From NCBI RefSeq assembly GCF_902705885.1, contig NZ_CACSIP010000033.1, forward strand, positions 1 through 64,000: a stretch of 64,000 nt of DNA. Direction: 5' to 3'. This stretch comes from Mycolicibacterium austroafricanum (GTDB lineage: Bacteria; Actinomycetota; Actinomycetes; Mycobacteriales; Mycobacteriaceae). Shown here one piece after another: positions 1 through 8,578 of this stretch (the stretch's first letter is position 1; each line of letters opens with the position of its first letter). A program made the position numbers and the translations under genes. The notes beneath the pieces are model-generated. The model was given only the letters and a program-made list of their open reading frames with translations. It was not told the DNA's origin and searched no databases.

Positions 1-496
1 GTGGCGGCGGCTCTTCCGGCGGCGGCGGTGGGGGCGCGGTGGTCGTGGTGAATTCATCCTGCACCGGCGGTGCCGACCGGGTCGTCGTCTCGGGCGTCGC
101 CAGATTGTCGGTGCCGGTCCGGGTCACCAGTACCGACACCGAGACGACCAGCGCGACCGCTGCGATGATCGCGACGACACCGACCACCCATGGCCAGCGC
201 GGCGGCGCTTGCGGCTCACCGGGATCGACATCAGGGTCGTAGCTGTCATAGTCGTAGAGCGCCGCGTCCGCAGGCAGGTACGGCGCGCTGACGAACTGTT
301 CGGACTCCGGCGCCGAATACGCCTGGGAGTAGTGATCGGTCTGACCGGTGTCGGTGGGACCGGAAACGGGTCCACCGTCCGAAGAGGCATCGGGTGCCTC
401 CCGGCTGGATTCATCCGCGGAGTGCCGGCCGCCCGGCTCCTCACCTGGGAGTTCCGGACCGCCAGAGTCCCGTCCCGGGGGATTCGGCCCGCTCAT
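1..496 (-). CDS. mmpS3: MmpS3-like membrane protein, 3' end outside window
   Basis: The reading frame opens at an ATG (complement of 494-496) and runs off the left edge, so only the first 165 residues are seen. The N-terminus is a long acidic, Pro/Gly/Ser-rich cytoplasmic tail of about 95 residues. One hydrophobic segment follows (WPWVVGVVAIIAAVALVVSV), then a Thr/Pro-rich extracytoplasmic stretch beginning TRTGTDN. This layout and the position directly downstream of ctaC-ctaF match mycobacterial MmpS3 (Rv2198c). The conserved MmpS C-terminal domain would lie outside the window. MmpS proteins are small membrane partners in envelope transport; the role of MmpS3 itself is less clear. The call rests mainly on synteny and topology. 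Confidence 0.8.
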   Translation of the reverse strand, partial: MSGPNPPGRDSGGPELPGEEPGGRHSADESSREAPDASSDGGPVSGPTDTGQTDHYSQAYSAPESEQFVSAPYLPADAALYDYDSYDPDVDPGEPQAPPRWPWVVGVVAIIAAVALVVSVSVLVTRTGTDNLATPETTTRSAPPVQDEFTTTTAPPPPPPEEPPP

Positions 497-679
497 CTAC
501 GCCTATCCTTCTCGACTGCTGCTCCACCGCCGATGGTGCCGTCAACGGCCCACGGCGCCTGGGCAACACTACCCAACGGAGACACCCGGATCGGACGCCC
601 AACGGGGTCAGCGGGCCAACTCATGCCCGGATTGTGACCTTCCGCCCGAGACACCGAGTACAACGCCGAGGAGCGCGAC

Positions 680-1099
680 TCAGTGCTTCTCGGGCCCCGT
701 GTGGTACTCGAAGACCAGGCCGCACACCGTGGCCAGGACAAAACAGACGCCCGCGACGATCAGCCACGGAAGCCACATCGCCATGCCGACCGCGGTGATC
801 GACGCCGAGAGGGCGATGAAGATCGGCCACCAGCTGTGCGGCGGGTAAAAGCCCAGTTCACCCGCACCGTCGGCGATCTCGGCGTCTTCGTAGTCCTCCG
901 GCCGGGTGTCGAGGCGACGTGCGACGAACCGGAAGAACGTACCGATGATCAACGTCAGACCGGTGGTCAACACGAGCGCGGTGGTCCCCGCCCACTCGAC
1001 ACCGCCGGGGGCGAACATCGCTGTCAGAACGGCGTAGAGGACCGACGACAGGGCGAAGAACGCGGTGAGGAACTCGAACAACCGGGCTTCGATATGCAT
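680..1099 (-). CDS. ctaF: Cytochrome c oxidase subunit 4 (CtaF)
   Basis: This 139-residue protein has four hydrophobic segments: about residues 8-28, 38-58, 90-105 and 108-128. A polar loop (RRLDTRPEDYEDAEIADGAG) lies between the second and third. It matches CtaF, the actinobacterial subunit IV of the aa3-type cytochrome c oxidase, which belongs to the bcc-aa3 supercomplex in the plasma membrane. It starts 8 bases after the ctaC stop on the same strand, so the two are almost certainly co-transcribed and co-assembled. Length equals the usual family length. No catalytic residues are expected in this subunit. Confidence 0.93.
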   Translation of the reverse strand: MHIEARLFEFLTAFFALSSVLYAVLTAMFAPGGVEWAGTTALVLTTGLTLIIGTFFRFVARRLDTRPEDYEDAEIADGAGELGFYPPHSWWPIFIALSASITAVGMAMWLPWLIVAGVCFVLATVCGLVFEYHTGPEKH

Positions 1100-1107
1100 G
1101 TGCTGTC

Positions 1108-2145
1108 CTACCTGCTCGCCTGGGGGATCTGCGGCGCCTGTTCTCCGCGGCGGGTGTCGAACGGTTCGGTGGTGACGGCCAGCGGCGGCTGTCCGATCGA
1201 CTGGAGCGCCTCGGCGTTGGTCATACCGGCCAGGCGCTGCCCGAGATAGGCCTTGAAGTCATTGGGTTCCACCACGCGCAGCTCGAAGTTCATCATCGAG
1301 TGGTAGGTGCCGCACATCTCGGTGCACCGGCCGACGAACGCACCGGTCTGGTCGATCTCGCTGACCTGGAAGACGTTGTCGGAGTTGTTCTCCGCCGGGT
1401 TCGGCAACACGTCGCGCTTGAACAGGAACTCCGGTACCCAGAAGCCGTGGATCACGTCGGACGAGGCGATCTGGAACTCGATCCTCTTGCCCGCGGGCAC
1501 CACCAGCACCGGGATCTCGTTGGACGAGCCCAGCGTCTCGACCTCGTTGAAGTTGAGGTAGCTGCGATCCTCCGGGCTGACCCCGCCGATCGCGCCGACC
1601 TGGCCCCCGCCATGGCCGTCGTCGCCGCCTTCGGGGGCGGCCGCCATGGCTTGTTTGCGCTCGTCCTGAGCGCCCTCGTAGCTGTAGGTGCCGTCGAGGA
1701 ACTCGACCTTCTGGTAACCGAACTTCCAGTTCCACTGGAAGGCGGTGACGTCGATGACGACCTCGGGGTTGGGCTCCTTGTGCAGCATCCGCTCCTGCAC
1801 CACGACGGTGAAGTAGAACAGCACCGAGATGATCAGGAACGGGGTCACGGTCAGCGCCAGTTCCAGCGGCATGTTGTAGCCGAATTGCCGAGGCAGCTCC
1901 GTGTCGTCCTTCTTCTTCCGGTGGAACACCACCGTCCAGAACAACAGGACGTAGACGATCGCACCCACGACCAGCGCGGCGATCAGTGATCCGATCCACA
2001 GTTCCCGGTTCAGGTGCGCCTCCGGGGTGATACCCCGGGGCCAGCCGAGACCGAGAACCTCGGACCAGCTGCACCCGCTGAGCAGGACGGTCGTCCCTCC
2101 CAGGAGCACGGACAATGCCACCAACTTCAGGCCGCGAGCGGACAC
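1108..2145 (-). CDS. ctaC: Cytochrome c oxidase subunit 2, lipoprotein
   Basis: The chosen start is a GTG at 2145, because AAGGAGGC lies 7 bases upstream; a longer in-frame ATG at 2238 has no ribosome site and would add 31 non-conserved residues. The 345-residue product begins with a lipoprotein signal ending at the lipobox LLSGC. Two transmembrane helices and an extracytoplasmic cupredoxin domain follow. CuA ligands are visible in the segment CTEMCGTYHSMM (Cys, Glu, Cys, His, Met), with the upstream His in DVIHGFWVPEF. The protein accepts electrons from cytochrome cc and passes them to subunit 1. It heads the ctaC-ctaF-mmpS3 string. A His/Gly-rich insert (GGDDGHGGGQ) in the periplasmic part is typical of mycobacterial CtaC. 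Confidence 0.95.
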   Translation of the reverse strand: MSARGLKLVALSVLLGGTTVLLSGCSWSEVLGLGWPRGITPEAHLNRELWIGSLIAALVVGAIVYVLLFWTVVFHRKKKDDTELPRQFGYNMPLELALTVTPFLIISVLFYFTVVVQERMLHKEPNPEVVIDVTAFQWNWKFGYQKVEFLDGTYSYEGAQDERKQAMAAAPEGGDDGHGGGQVGAIGGVSPEDRSYLNFNEVETLGSSNEIPVLVVPAGKRIEFQIASSDVIHGFWVPEFLFKRDVLPNPAENNSDNVFQVSEIDQTGAFVGRCTEMCGTYHSMMNFELRVVEPNDFKAYLGQRLAGMTNAEALQSIGQPPLAVTTEPFDTRRGEQAPQIPQASR

Positions 2146-2205
2146 GTTGGCGCCTCCTTGAAAGTCATCGGGGCAGTCGGTCGACCGCCCGGCGGTCAGA
2201 CGACT

Positions 2206-2228
2206 GCACTGAATACTACGCAGCGTAG
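2206..2228 (-). promoter_or_regulatory. Candidate ctaC promoter with palindrome
   Basis: On the minus strand TAGTAT (complement of 2213-2218) fits a mycobacterial -10 element, with a start predicted near 2206, about 60 bases before the ctaC GTG. It overlaps a short inverted repeat, CTACGC-A-GCGTAG (2216-2228), suitable for a dimeric repressor or activator. The repeat lies in the divergent region shared with asnB. The regulator is not identified. Confidence 0.4.
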
Positions 2229-2315
2229 ACCACCCCACTTGGGTCGAGCGAAGCGACCGGGGAATGTGTCCGGTGCCGGTCCCGGGGAGCCTGCTCGATT
2301 AGGCATACTGGCGCG

Positions 2316-4256
2316 GTGTGCGGACTGCTGGCGCTGGTAACCGATTCCTCCGATGAGGTCTCCCCCACCCTCGTCGACGCGGTGTCCGGCGCCGCCTCCC
2401 TGATGCGCCACCGGGGACCGGACGAGCCGGGAACCTGGCACGACGGCCGGGTGGTGCTCGGTTTCAACCGGCTGTCGATCATCGACATCGCCCACAGCCA
2501 CCAGCCGCTGCGGTGGGGCCCCGACGGCCAGCCCGACCGCTACGTCCTGGTCTTCAACGGCGAGATCTACAACTATCTGGAGCTGCGTGACGCCCTGCGG
2601 TCCGAGCACGGGGCGGTCTTCCGCACCGACGGCGACGGTGAGGCGATCCTGGCCGCCTACCACTACTGGGGCACCGAGGCGCTGACGCGACTGCGGGGCA
2701 TGTTCGCGTTCGCGCTGTGGGACGACGTCGAGCAGGAGTTGTTCTGCGCACGTGATCCGTTCGGCATCAAACCCCTGTTCATGGCCACCGGACCCGGCGG
2801 CACCGCCGTGGGCAGTGAGAAGAAGTGCCTTCTCGATGTGGCCGGCCAGCTGGGACTCGACCTCGGCATCGACGACCGCGCGGTGCAGCACTACACGGTG
2901 CTGCAGTACGTACCCGAGCCCGAGACACTGCACCGGGGCGTTCAGCGGCTGGAGTCGGGCAGCTATGCGCGGATCCGTCCCGGCGGCCAACCCGAAGTCA
3001 CCCGGTACTTCACCCCCCGCTTCGATGCCGTGCCGTTCCCCTCGTCCTCTCCCGACGCAGCGCAACGCCGCTACGACGAGATCACCGCGGCGCTCGAGGA
3101 CTCGGTCGCCAAGCACATGCGCGCCGACGTGACAGTCGGAGCGTTCCTGTCCGGCGGGATCGATTCGACGGCCATCGCCGCGCTGGCGATGCGGCACAAC
3201 CCGAGGTTGATCACGTTCACCACGGGCTTCGAACGCGAAGGATTCTCGGAAATCGATGTGGCCGTCGCCTCCGCAGAGGCGATCGGCGCCCGCCATGTCA
3301 CCAAGGTCGTCAGTCAGGCCGAGTTCGTCGCCGCGCTGCCCGAGATCGTCTGGTACCTGGATGAACCCGTCGCCGACCCGGCGCTGGTGCCGCTGTTCTT
3401 CATCGCCCGGGAGGCGCGCAAACACGTCAAGGTCGTGCTCTCCGGCGAAGGCGCCGACGAGCTGTTCGGCGGCTACACGATCTACCGGGAGCCGCTGTCG
3501 CTCAAGCCGTTCGACTACCTGCCGCCGGGCCTGCGCAAGTCCGTCGGGAAGATGGCTGCGCCGCTGCCGGAGGGCATGCGCGGCAAGAGCCTGCTGCACC
3601 GGGGGTCGCTGACCCTCGAGGAGCGCTACTACGGCAATGCGCGCAGCTTCTCCGACGAACAACTGCGGGCGGTGTTGCCCCGGTTCCGCGAAGACTGGAC
3701 CCACACCGACGTCACCGCGCCGCTCTACACCCAGTCACAGGGTTGGGATCCGGTGGCCCGCATGCAACACATCGACCTGTTCACCTGGTTACGCGGCGAC
3801 ATCCTGGTCAAGGCCGACAAGATGACGATGGCCAATTCCCTGGAACTGCGGGTGCCATTTTTGGACCCCGAGGTCTTCGCGGTGGCGTCGCGGCTGCCGT
3901 ACGACCAGAAGATCACCCGGACCACCACCAAGTACGCACTGCGGCGGGCGCTGGAGCCCGTCGTGCCCGCACATGTCCTCAATCGTCCGAAGCTCGGCTT
4001 CCCGGTACCGATCCGGCATTGGCTGCGCGCAGGCGAACTGCTGGACTGGGCGCACGAGATGATCGGCGGGTCCGCCGCCGGCGACCTGATCGACCTGACC
4101 GCGGTCCGGTTGATGCTCGACGAACACCGCCGCGGGACAACCGATCACAGTCGCAGACTGTGGACCGTGCTGATCTTCCTGCTGTGGCACGCCGTCTTCG
4201 TGGAGAAGAGCCTCACCCCGCAGATCAGCGAACCGGTCTACCCGGTGCAGCTCTGA
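2316..4256 (+). CDS. asnB: Asparagine synthetase (glutamine-hydrolysing)
   Basis: The 646-residue enzyme converts aspartate, ATP and glutamine to asparagine. It starts at a GTG immediately followed by TGC, giving the essential N-terminal nucleophile Cys2 (MCGLLALV) after Met removal. An Ntn-type glutaminase domain covers about residues 2-215, with RHRGPDEPG and NGEIYNYLELR. The synthetase domain follows, with the PP-loop LSGGIDST near residue 280 and SGEGADELFGGY near 385. Length matches the M. tuberculosis AsnB/Rv2201 type. It is transcribed divergently from ctaC and converges on adoK 4 bases downstream of its stop. Confidence 0.96.
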   Translation: MCGLLALVTDSSDEVSPTLVDAVSGAASLMRHRGPDEPGTWHDGRVVLGFNRLSIIDIAHSHQPLRWGPDGQPDRYVLVFNGEIYNYLELRDALRSEHGAVFRTDGDGEAILAAYHYWGTEALTRLRGMFAFALWDDVEQELFCARDPFGIKPLFMATGPGGTAVGSEKKCLLDVAGQLGLDLGIDDRAVQHYTVLQYVPEPETLHRGVQRLESGSYARIRPGGQPEVTRYFTPRFDAVPFPSSSPDAAQRRYDEITAALEDSVAKHMRADVTVGAFLSGGIDSTAIAALAMRHNPRLITFTTGFEREGFSEIDVAVASAEAIGARHVTKVVSQAEFVAALPEIVWYLDEPVADPALVPLFFIAREARKHVKVVLSGEGADELFGGYTIYREPLSLKPFDYLPPGLRKSVGKMAAPLPEGMRGKSLLHRGSLTLEERYYGNARSFSDEQLRAVLPRFREDWTHTDVTAPLYTQSQGWDPVARMQHIDLFTWLRGDILVKADKMTMANSLELRVPFLDPEVFAVASRLPYDQKITRTTTKYALRRALEPVVPAHVLNRPKLGFPVPIRHWLRAGELLDWAHEMIGGSAAGDLIDLTAVRLMLDEHRRGTTDHSRRLWTVLIFLLWHAVFVEKSLTPQISEPVYPVQL

Positions 4257-4260
4257 CCGG

Positions 4261-5235
4261 TCAGCCGAGCGCCTCGGCGATCTCCCGGCCCGCGTCGGCG
4301 CCGTAGGCGTCGCTCAGCCGCGCCACCGCGGCGTCGCGGTCCCAGGACCACTCCTGGGGGCCCGGCGCTTCGAGTACGAGGGTCGCCACCAGGCACGCCA
4401 GCTGAGCCGACCGCTCCAGTGACAACCCGGCGTCGCGACCGGTGAGGAACCCGGCGCGGAATGCATCACCGATGCCGGTGGGATCCTGCTTGTGGGTCTC
4501 GGGCACCACGTCGACGTGGATGAACGTGCCGTCGCGGCCGACCAGATCGACGCCCTTCTCACCCAGCGTGGTGATCCGCATCTGGATCTGCTTCATCACC
4601 TCGGCCTCCGACCACCCGGATTTCTGCAGCAGCAGATCCCATTCGTAGTCGTTGGTGAACAGGTAGGTGGCGCCGTCGATCAACCGGCGGATCTCCTCAC
4701 CCGACAGCCGGGCCAACTGCTGGCTCGGGTCCGCGGCGAACGGCAGTCCGAGCGACCGGCATTCCTCGGTGTGGAGGAACATCGCGTCCGGATCGTTGGC
4801 GCCGATGATGGTCAGGCTCGGCGATCCGGTCCGCTCGAGCATGTCGGCGAGCTTGATGTTGCGGGCCTCCGACATCGCTCCCGGATAGAACGAGGCGATC
4901 TGGGCCATGTCGTCGTCAGTGGTGCACACGAACCTCGCCGTGTATGCCGACTCGGAGACCCGCACCTCCTCGCAGTTCACGCCGTGCGAGGTGAGCCATC
5001 CGCGGTAGTCGTCGAAGTCTCTGCCGACGGCCCCCACCAAAACGGGGTCACCGCCGAGCACGCCCATCGCGAACGCCATGTTCCCCGCGACGCCGCCGCG
5101 GTGCACCACCAGGTCGTCGACGAGGAAGCTCAGCGACACCTTCTGCAGGTGGTCGGCGAGGAGCTGCTCGGAGAACCGCCCCGGGAATCGCATCAAATGA
5201 TCGGTCGCGATCGATCCGGTCACCGCAATGGTCAC
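4261..5235 (-). CDS. adoK: Adenosine kinase (PfkB/ribokinase family)
   Basis: This 324-residue PfkB-family kinase is nearly identical in layout to mycobacterial AdoK (Rv2202c), which phosphorylates adenosine to AMP for purine salvage. The start is taken as the GTG at 5235 (MTIAVTGSIATDHLMRF), because AAGGGTGG lies just upstream and the family begins here; an in-frame ATG at 5286 would add 17 unrelated residues. Visible motifs are the ribokinase glycine pair in HRGGVAGNMAFAMG, the ADP-side NDYEWDLLL, and the anion-hole/catalytic-base signature DPTGIGDAFRAGF. It converges with asnB and is divergent from the Rv2203-like gene. Confidence 0.93.
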   Translation of the reverse strand: MTIAVTGSIATDHLMRFPGRFSEQLLADHLQKVSLSFLVDDLVVHRGGVAGNMAFAMGVLGGDPVLVGAVGRDFDDYRGWLTSHGVNCEEVRVSESAYTARFVCTTDDDMAQIASFYPGAMSEARNIKLADMLERTGSPSLTIIGANDPDAMFLHTEECRSLGLPFAADPSQQLARLSGEEIRRLIDGATYLFTNDYEWDLLLQKSGWSEAEVMKQIQMRITTLGEKGVDLVGRDGTFIHVDVVPETHKQDPTGIGDAFRAGFLTGRDAGLSLERSAQLACLVATLVLEAPGPQEWSWDRDAAVARLSDAYGADAGREIAEALG

Positions 5236-5480
5236 GCAATTCCACCCTTCATGGTCATCACCCTGCGCGGGCTGGACGAGCCGCACAGACGAACGTCGTT
5301 CACCCTAGTGTCGACCATGGCAGGCACGCTCCGTCGGCCCCGTGGTCGGCTGTCACGGCACCGGGGTACCTCGATCCGTTGCGCTAACCTGCCTACAGGT
5401 GCCTGCCGCGCCCCCCGAGGGCAATGAGACGGCACAGACTCCGTTCGACATCCGAATCCGACATTCCTGGGAGCAAGTAC

Positions 5481-6182
5481 ATGACTGGTCCGTATCCGCC
5501 CCAATACGGCGCTGGACCGGTCGGGCGGCAGTCACAACCCGGGTACCCGGACTCGTTTGTGCAGCAGTACCCGCCCATGGCCGGCCATCCCCCTCCGGGC
5601 CAGACGCAGCCCTATCCCGACGGCGGCATCAACGCCACCTATCCGGGGATGCTGCCGCCGCCGGTGCAGTATCCGCCCCGCAGGCGCCGCAAATGGATCA
5701 TCGCCGCCGTGGCGGTGCTGCTGGTCGCCGTCGTCGTCGGTGTGGTCGCGGTGGTGACGCTGACCGGCGGGCGCGCCGAGGAAACCTCGGGTGGGCAGCT
5801 GACCGAGGCCTCAGCACAGGCCGCGATCCAGGAGTACCTGGACGCGCTGTCCGACGGCGACGACGAGACGGTGGCCCGCCACACGCTGTGCGGGCTGTTC
5901 GACGCCGCCAAGGAGCGCCGCGCCGACCTCGCGCTCGCCAGCCTGTCCAGTGAAGCCTTCCGCAAGCAGTACAGCGTCGCCGAAGTGATCTCGATCGACA
6001 AGATGGTGCGGTGGTCGCCGATGCAGGCCCAGGTGCTCTTCACGATGGAGGTGGAGCCGGCGCGCAACGCCAGGGGCTCACAGCCCGAGGACGGCGAGGA
6101 ACAGGCCATCGCCCAGTTGTTGTCACTGGACAACGAGATCCTGGTGTGTTCCTACCTGCCGCGGACAGCCGGTCAGTACTGA
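5481..6182 (+). CDS. Conserved membrane protein, Rv2203-like
   Basis: The product has 233 residues from the ATG at 5481, preceded by GGGAG; an upstream in-frame ATG at 5424 would add 19 basic residues and lacks a ribosome site. Residues 1-70 are Pro/Gly/Tyr/Gln-rich and disordered (MTGPYPPQYG). A basic RRRRK precedes one membrane helix (WIIAAVAVLLVAVVVGVVAV). The extracytoplasmic part resembles the small alpha/beta folds (DUF4878/NTF2-like) that follow single helices in mycobacterial envelope proteins, with EYLDALSDGDDETVARHTLCG. Two Cys in that domain (HTLCG and ILVCSY) could form a disulphide. Position between adoK and the Fe-S carrier matches Rv2203. Function unknown. Confidence 0.8.
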   Translation: MTGPYPPQYGAGPVGRQSQPGYPDSFVQQYPPMAGHPPPGQTQPYPDGGINATYPGMLPPPVQYPPRRRRKWIIAAVAVLLVAVVVGVVAVVTLTGGRAEETSGGQLTEASAQAAIQEYLDALSDGDDETVARHTLCGLFDAAKERRADLALASLSSEAFRKQYSVAEVISIDKMVRWSPMQAQVLFTMEVEPARNARGSQPEDGEEQAIAQLLSLDNEILVCSYLPRTAGQY

Positions 6183-6206
6183 CCGGCTACCGCGGCGGCG
6201 CTGGGA

Positions 6207-6593
6207 TCAGTTGAACGAATCGCCGCAGGCGCAGGACCCGCTGGCGTTCGGGTTGTCGATCGTGAAGCCCTGCTTCTCGATGGTGTCGACAAAATCGATG
6301 CTGGCGCCCTGCACGTAGGGGGCACTCATCCGGTCCACGGTGAGGGCGATACCGCCGAACTCGACCGTCAGATCCCCGTCGAGGGTGCGGTCGTCGAAGA
6401 ACAGGTTGTAGCGCAGCCCAGCGCACCCGCCCGGCTGTACGGCGATACGCAGCGCCAGGTCGTCGCGACCCTCCTGGTCCAACAGTGCCTTGGCTTTCGC
6501 CGCTGCGGCATCCGTCAGGATCACGCCGTGGGCGTCGGTGGCTGACTCGGCCTGTGGGTCTGTCTGCACTGCCGACTCGTCCTGAACAGTCAT
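6207..6593 (-). CDS. erpA: A-type iron-sulfur carrier (ErpA/IscA family)
   Basis: The 128-residue protein carries the three invariant cysteines of A-type Fe-S carriers: one in PGGCAGLRYNLFF and two in the C-terminal SCACGDSF. HGVILTDAAAAKAKALL is the conserved N-terminal part of the domain; about 22 acidic residues precede it. Such carriers receive [2Fe-2S] or [4Fe-4S] clusters from the assembly scaffold and deliver them to apo-enzymes. The syntenic gene in M. tuberculosis is Rv2204c. The Fe-S enzymes LipA and FbiC encoded in this window are plausible clients, but nothing in the sequence ties it to them. It converges with the Rv2203-like gene. Confidence 0.9.
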   Translation of the reverse strand: MTVQDESAVQTDPQAESATDAHGVILTDAAAAKAKALLDQEGRDDLALRIAVQPGGCAGLRYNLFFDDRTLDGDLTVEFGGIALTVDRMSAPYVQGASIDFVDTIEKQGFTIDNPNASGSCACGDSFN

Positions 6594-6729
6594 GGAATCT
6601 CCTGTGTGGATGTTTGTGGGTGAAGGCCCTCCTACCCATGCAAGGGGGATAGCTCCACTGTGTCAACGGTACCTTGTTCCGCGGGTATTCCCCATCTGTC
6701 ACCAGGTCCGCGCCCCACCTGCGGGGACG

Positions 6730-7803
6730 TCACGGATACGCCGCCGCGACCGCGGTGGTCAGCCCGGTGAGCTGGTTGGCCGCATCCTCGATCGCGCGTT
6801 GCACGGACCCGGCGTGGTCGGTGATGGAGTACGCGGCCGTGATCCCGGCGGCCTGCAGCGCGGCCGGATCCAGCGTGACCTGGCCTGCCAGCACCAGCAC
6901 CGGGGTCCGTCTGGCTGCGGCGCCGCCGGCCAGCGCGCTGACGACCTTGCCGTGCAGCGACTGGTCGTCGAAGCGTCCCTCACCGGTGATGACCAGGTCG
7001 GCGGTGGCGACATCGTCGTGCAGGGCGGTGTGTTCGGCGATGATCGCCGCTCCGGACTCGCGTCGACCGCCCAGGGCGATCAGTGCCGCGCCGATGCCCC
7101 CAGCGGCACCGGCGCCGGCCTCGTCGCTGACGTTTCGGCCCGCGGCGGCGTTGAGTTCCTCGGCCCACCGGCTGAGACGTTCCTCGAGCACCGCGACGGT
7201 GTCCGGGTCGGCACCCTTCTGCGGCCCGAACACGGCCGCGGCGCCCATCGGGCCGAGGAGGGGGTGTTCGACGTCGCTGGCCGCGATCAGTTCGACGCCG
7301 TCGAGCAGCGTCTGCGCTGCGGTCAGCCCGCCCAGCGCCTCGACCATGCAGCGACCGCCGTCGGTGCAGCCGCTGCCACCGAGGCCGACGACGATGCGCT
7401 CGGCGCCGGCCGCCCGCGCGGCGGCGATGAGCTGACCCACTCCCCTGCTGTGCGCGGCCAGCGCCGTCTGCACTGTCGGCGGGCCGCCCAGCAGCGCGAG
7501 GCCGCACGCCTGCGCACACTCGATGTATGCGGTCACCGGATGCACCGACGGTGCGGCATCGAGCACCCACTGGGCCTCGACCTCCTCGTCCAGTGGCCCG
7601 CTCACCCGTTGGGTGTGCACCTGGCCGAGGCGACTGGCAAGCACCTCCACGAAGCCCGGTCCGCCGTCGGACTGCGGGGCCAGGGTGAGCCGGTCTTCGG
7701 GGCGCGATGCACCCCAGCCCTGGGCGATGAATCGAGCCGCTTCCACGGCGGTCAGGCTGTCGCCGAAGCAGTCCGGCGCGATCAGCACGTTCAAGCCCGC
7801 CAT
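6730..7803 (-). CDS. Glycerate kinase (GlxK/GarK family)
   Basis: The 357-residue protein begins LNVLIAPDCFGDSLTAVEAA, the hallmark N-terminus of the GlxK/GarK glycerate kinase fold, with a conserved Lys position replaced by Cys-Phe-Gly-Asp in this lineage. VGLGGSGCTDGGRCM, FGPQKGADP and VITGEGRFDDQSLHGKV are the other family blocks. It would phosphorylate D-glycerate to 2-phosphoglycerate (or 3-phosphoglycerate) at the end of glyoxylate or serine catabolism. The syntenic gene in M. tuberculosis is Rv2205c. It is followed by a short divergent gap before the DUF3043 gene. Substrate is inferred from the family. Confidence 0.87.
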   Translation of the reverse strand: MAGLNVLIAPDCFGDSLTAVEAARFIAQGWGASRPEDRLTLAPQSDGGPGFVEVLASRLGQVHTQRVSGPLDEEVEAQWVLDAAPSVHPVTAYIECAQACGLALLGGPPTVQTALAAHSRGVGQLIAAARAAGAERIVVGLGGSGCTDGGRCMVEALGGLTAAQTLLDGVELIAASDVEHPLLGPMGAAAVFGPQKGADPDTVAVLEERLSRWAEELNAAAGRNVSDEAGAGAAGGIGAALIALGGRRESGAAIIAEHTALHDDVATADLVITGEGRFDDQSLHGKVVSALAGGAAARRTPVLVLAGQVTLDPAALQAAGITAAYSITDHAGSVQRAIEDAANQLTGLTTAVAAAYP

Positions 7804-7885
7804 GACCGCAGACTATGACGTCGGCGGACGAGCCGCAGCCCGGACGGGGTGCTTGCGTCCGCGGCCCGAGAAGTAACCTGGCAGT

Positions 7886-8578
7886 GTGAAACTGCTGGGC
7901 CGCAAAAAAGACGACTCCGAGGGGTCGGGAGACGCTCACAAGGGCGTCTCCGGAGACCGTGCCGACGGCACGCCGGCCGGCACGTCCGGCCAGCGCGTCA
8001 CGACGCCCCCCAAGGGCAAGCCGACACCCAAGCGCAGCGACGCGAGCCGCAAGCGCGGCCCGGTCGCGCCCGCGCCGTTGACCGCGGCCGAAGCCCGGCG
8101 GCGCCGCAAGGAACTGGGTGGGCCGAAGTTGTCTCGCGAGGAGAAGAAGACGCAGCGCGCCGAGCGGCGGTCGGAGATGTCTCGGCGCCGCGAGAAGATG
8201 ATGGCGGGCGAGGACGCCTACCTGTTGCCGCGCGACCGCGGCGAGGTCCGGCGTTATGTGCGCGATGTGGTCGACTCCCGGCGCAATCTGCTCGGTTTGT
8301 TCATGCCGGCGGCGCTCGGTCTGATCTTCGTGATGCTGGCGGTGCCGTCGGTGCAGGTGCAGCAGATGCTGTCGCCCGCGATGCTGGTGCTGGTACTGGT
8401 GATGGTGATCGACGGCTTCGTGCTGGGCCGCAAGGTCAACCGTCTGGCGGACGAGAAGTTCCCGGACAACACCGAGACGGGGTGGAAGCTGGGATTCTAC
8501 GCCTCCAGCCGGGCCTCGCAGCTGCGTCGGATGCGCGCGCCGCGACCTCAGGTCGAGCGCGGCGACCGCGTCGTGTGA
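7886..8578 (+). CDS. DUF3043 membrane protein, Rv2206-like
   Basis: The product has 230 residues from a GTG start (MKLLGRKKDDSEGSG). The first 110 residues are highly charged and basic, with KKDDS, KPTPKRS and EARRRRKELGG. Two adjacent membrane helices follow (LLGLFMPAALGLIFVMLAV and MLSPAMLVLVLVMVIDGFVLG), then a short cytoplasmic tail. This is the DUF3043 family, which sits next to cobT in mycobacteria (Rv2206). Its TGA overlaps the cobT GTG by four bases (GTGA), so translation of the two is coupled. The function is not established; the coupling alone does not prove a role in cobalamin synthesis. Confidence 0.85.
   Translation: MKLLGRKKDDSEGSGDAHKGVSGDRADGTPAGTSGQRVTTPPKGKPTPKRSDASRKRGPVAPAPLTAAEARRRRKELGGPKLSREEKKTQRAERRSEMSRRREKMMAGEDAYLLPRDRGEVRRYVRDVVDSRRNLLGLFMPAALGLIFVMLAVPSVQVQQMLSPAMLVLVLVMVIDGFVLGRKVNRLADEKFPDNTETGWKLGFYASSRASQLRRMRAPRPQVERGDRVV

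Noticed and set aside
2196..3704. A 502-codon open frame antisense to asnB
   Set aside because: It has no recognisable domain, and asnB on the other strand has all family motifs and a sound start.
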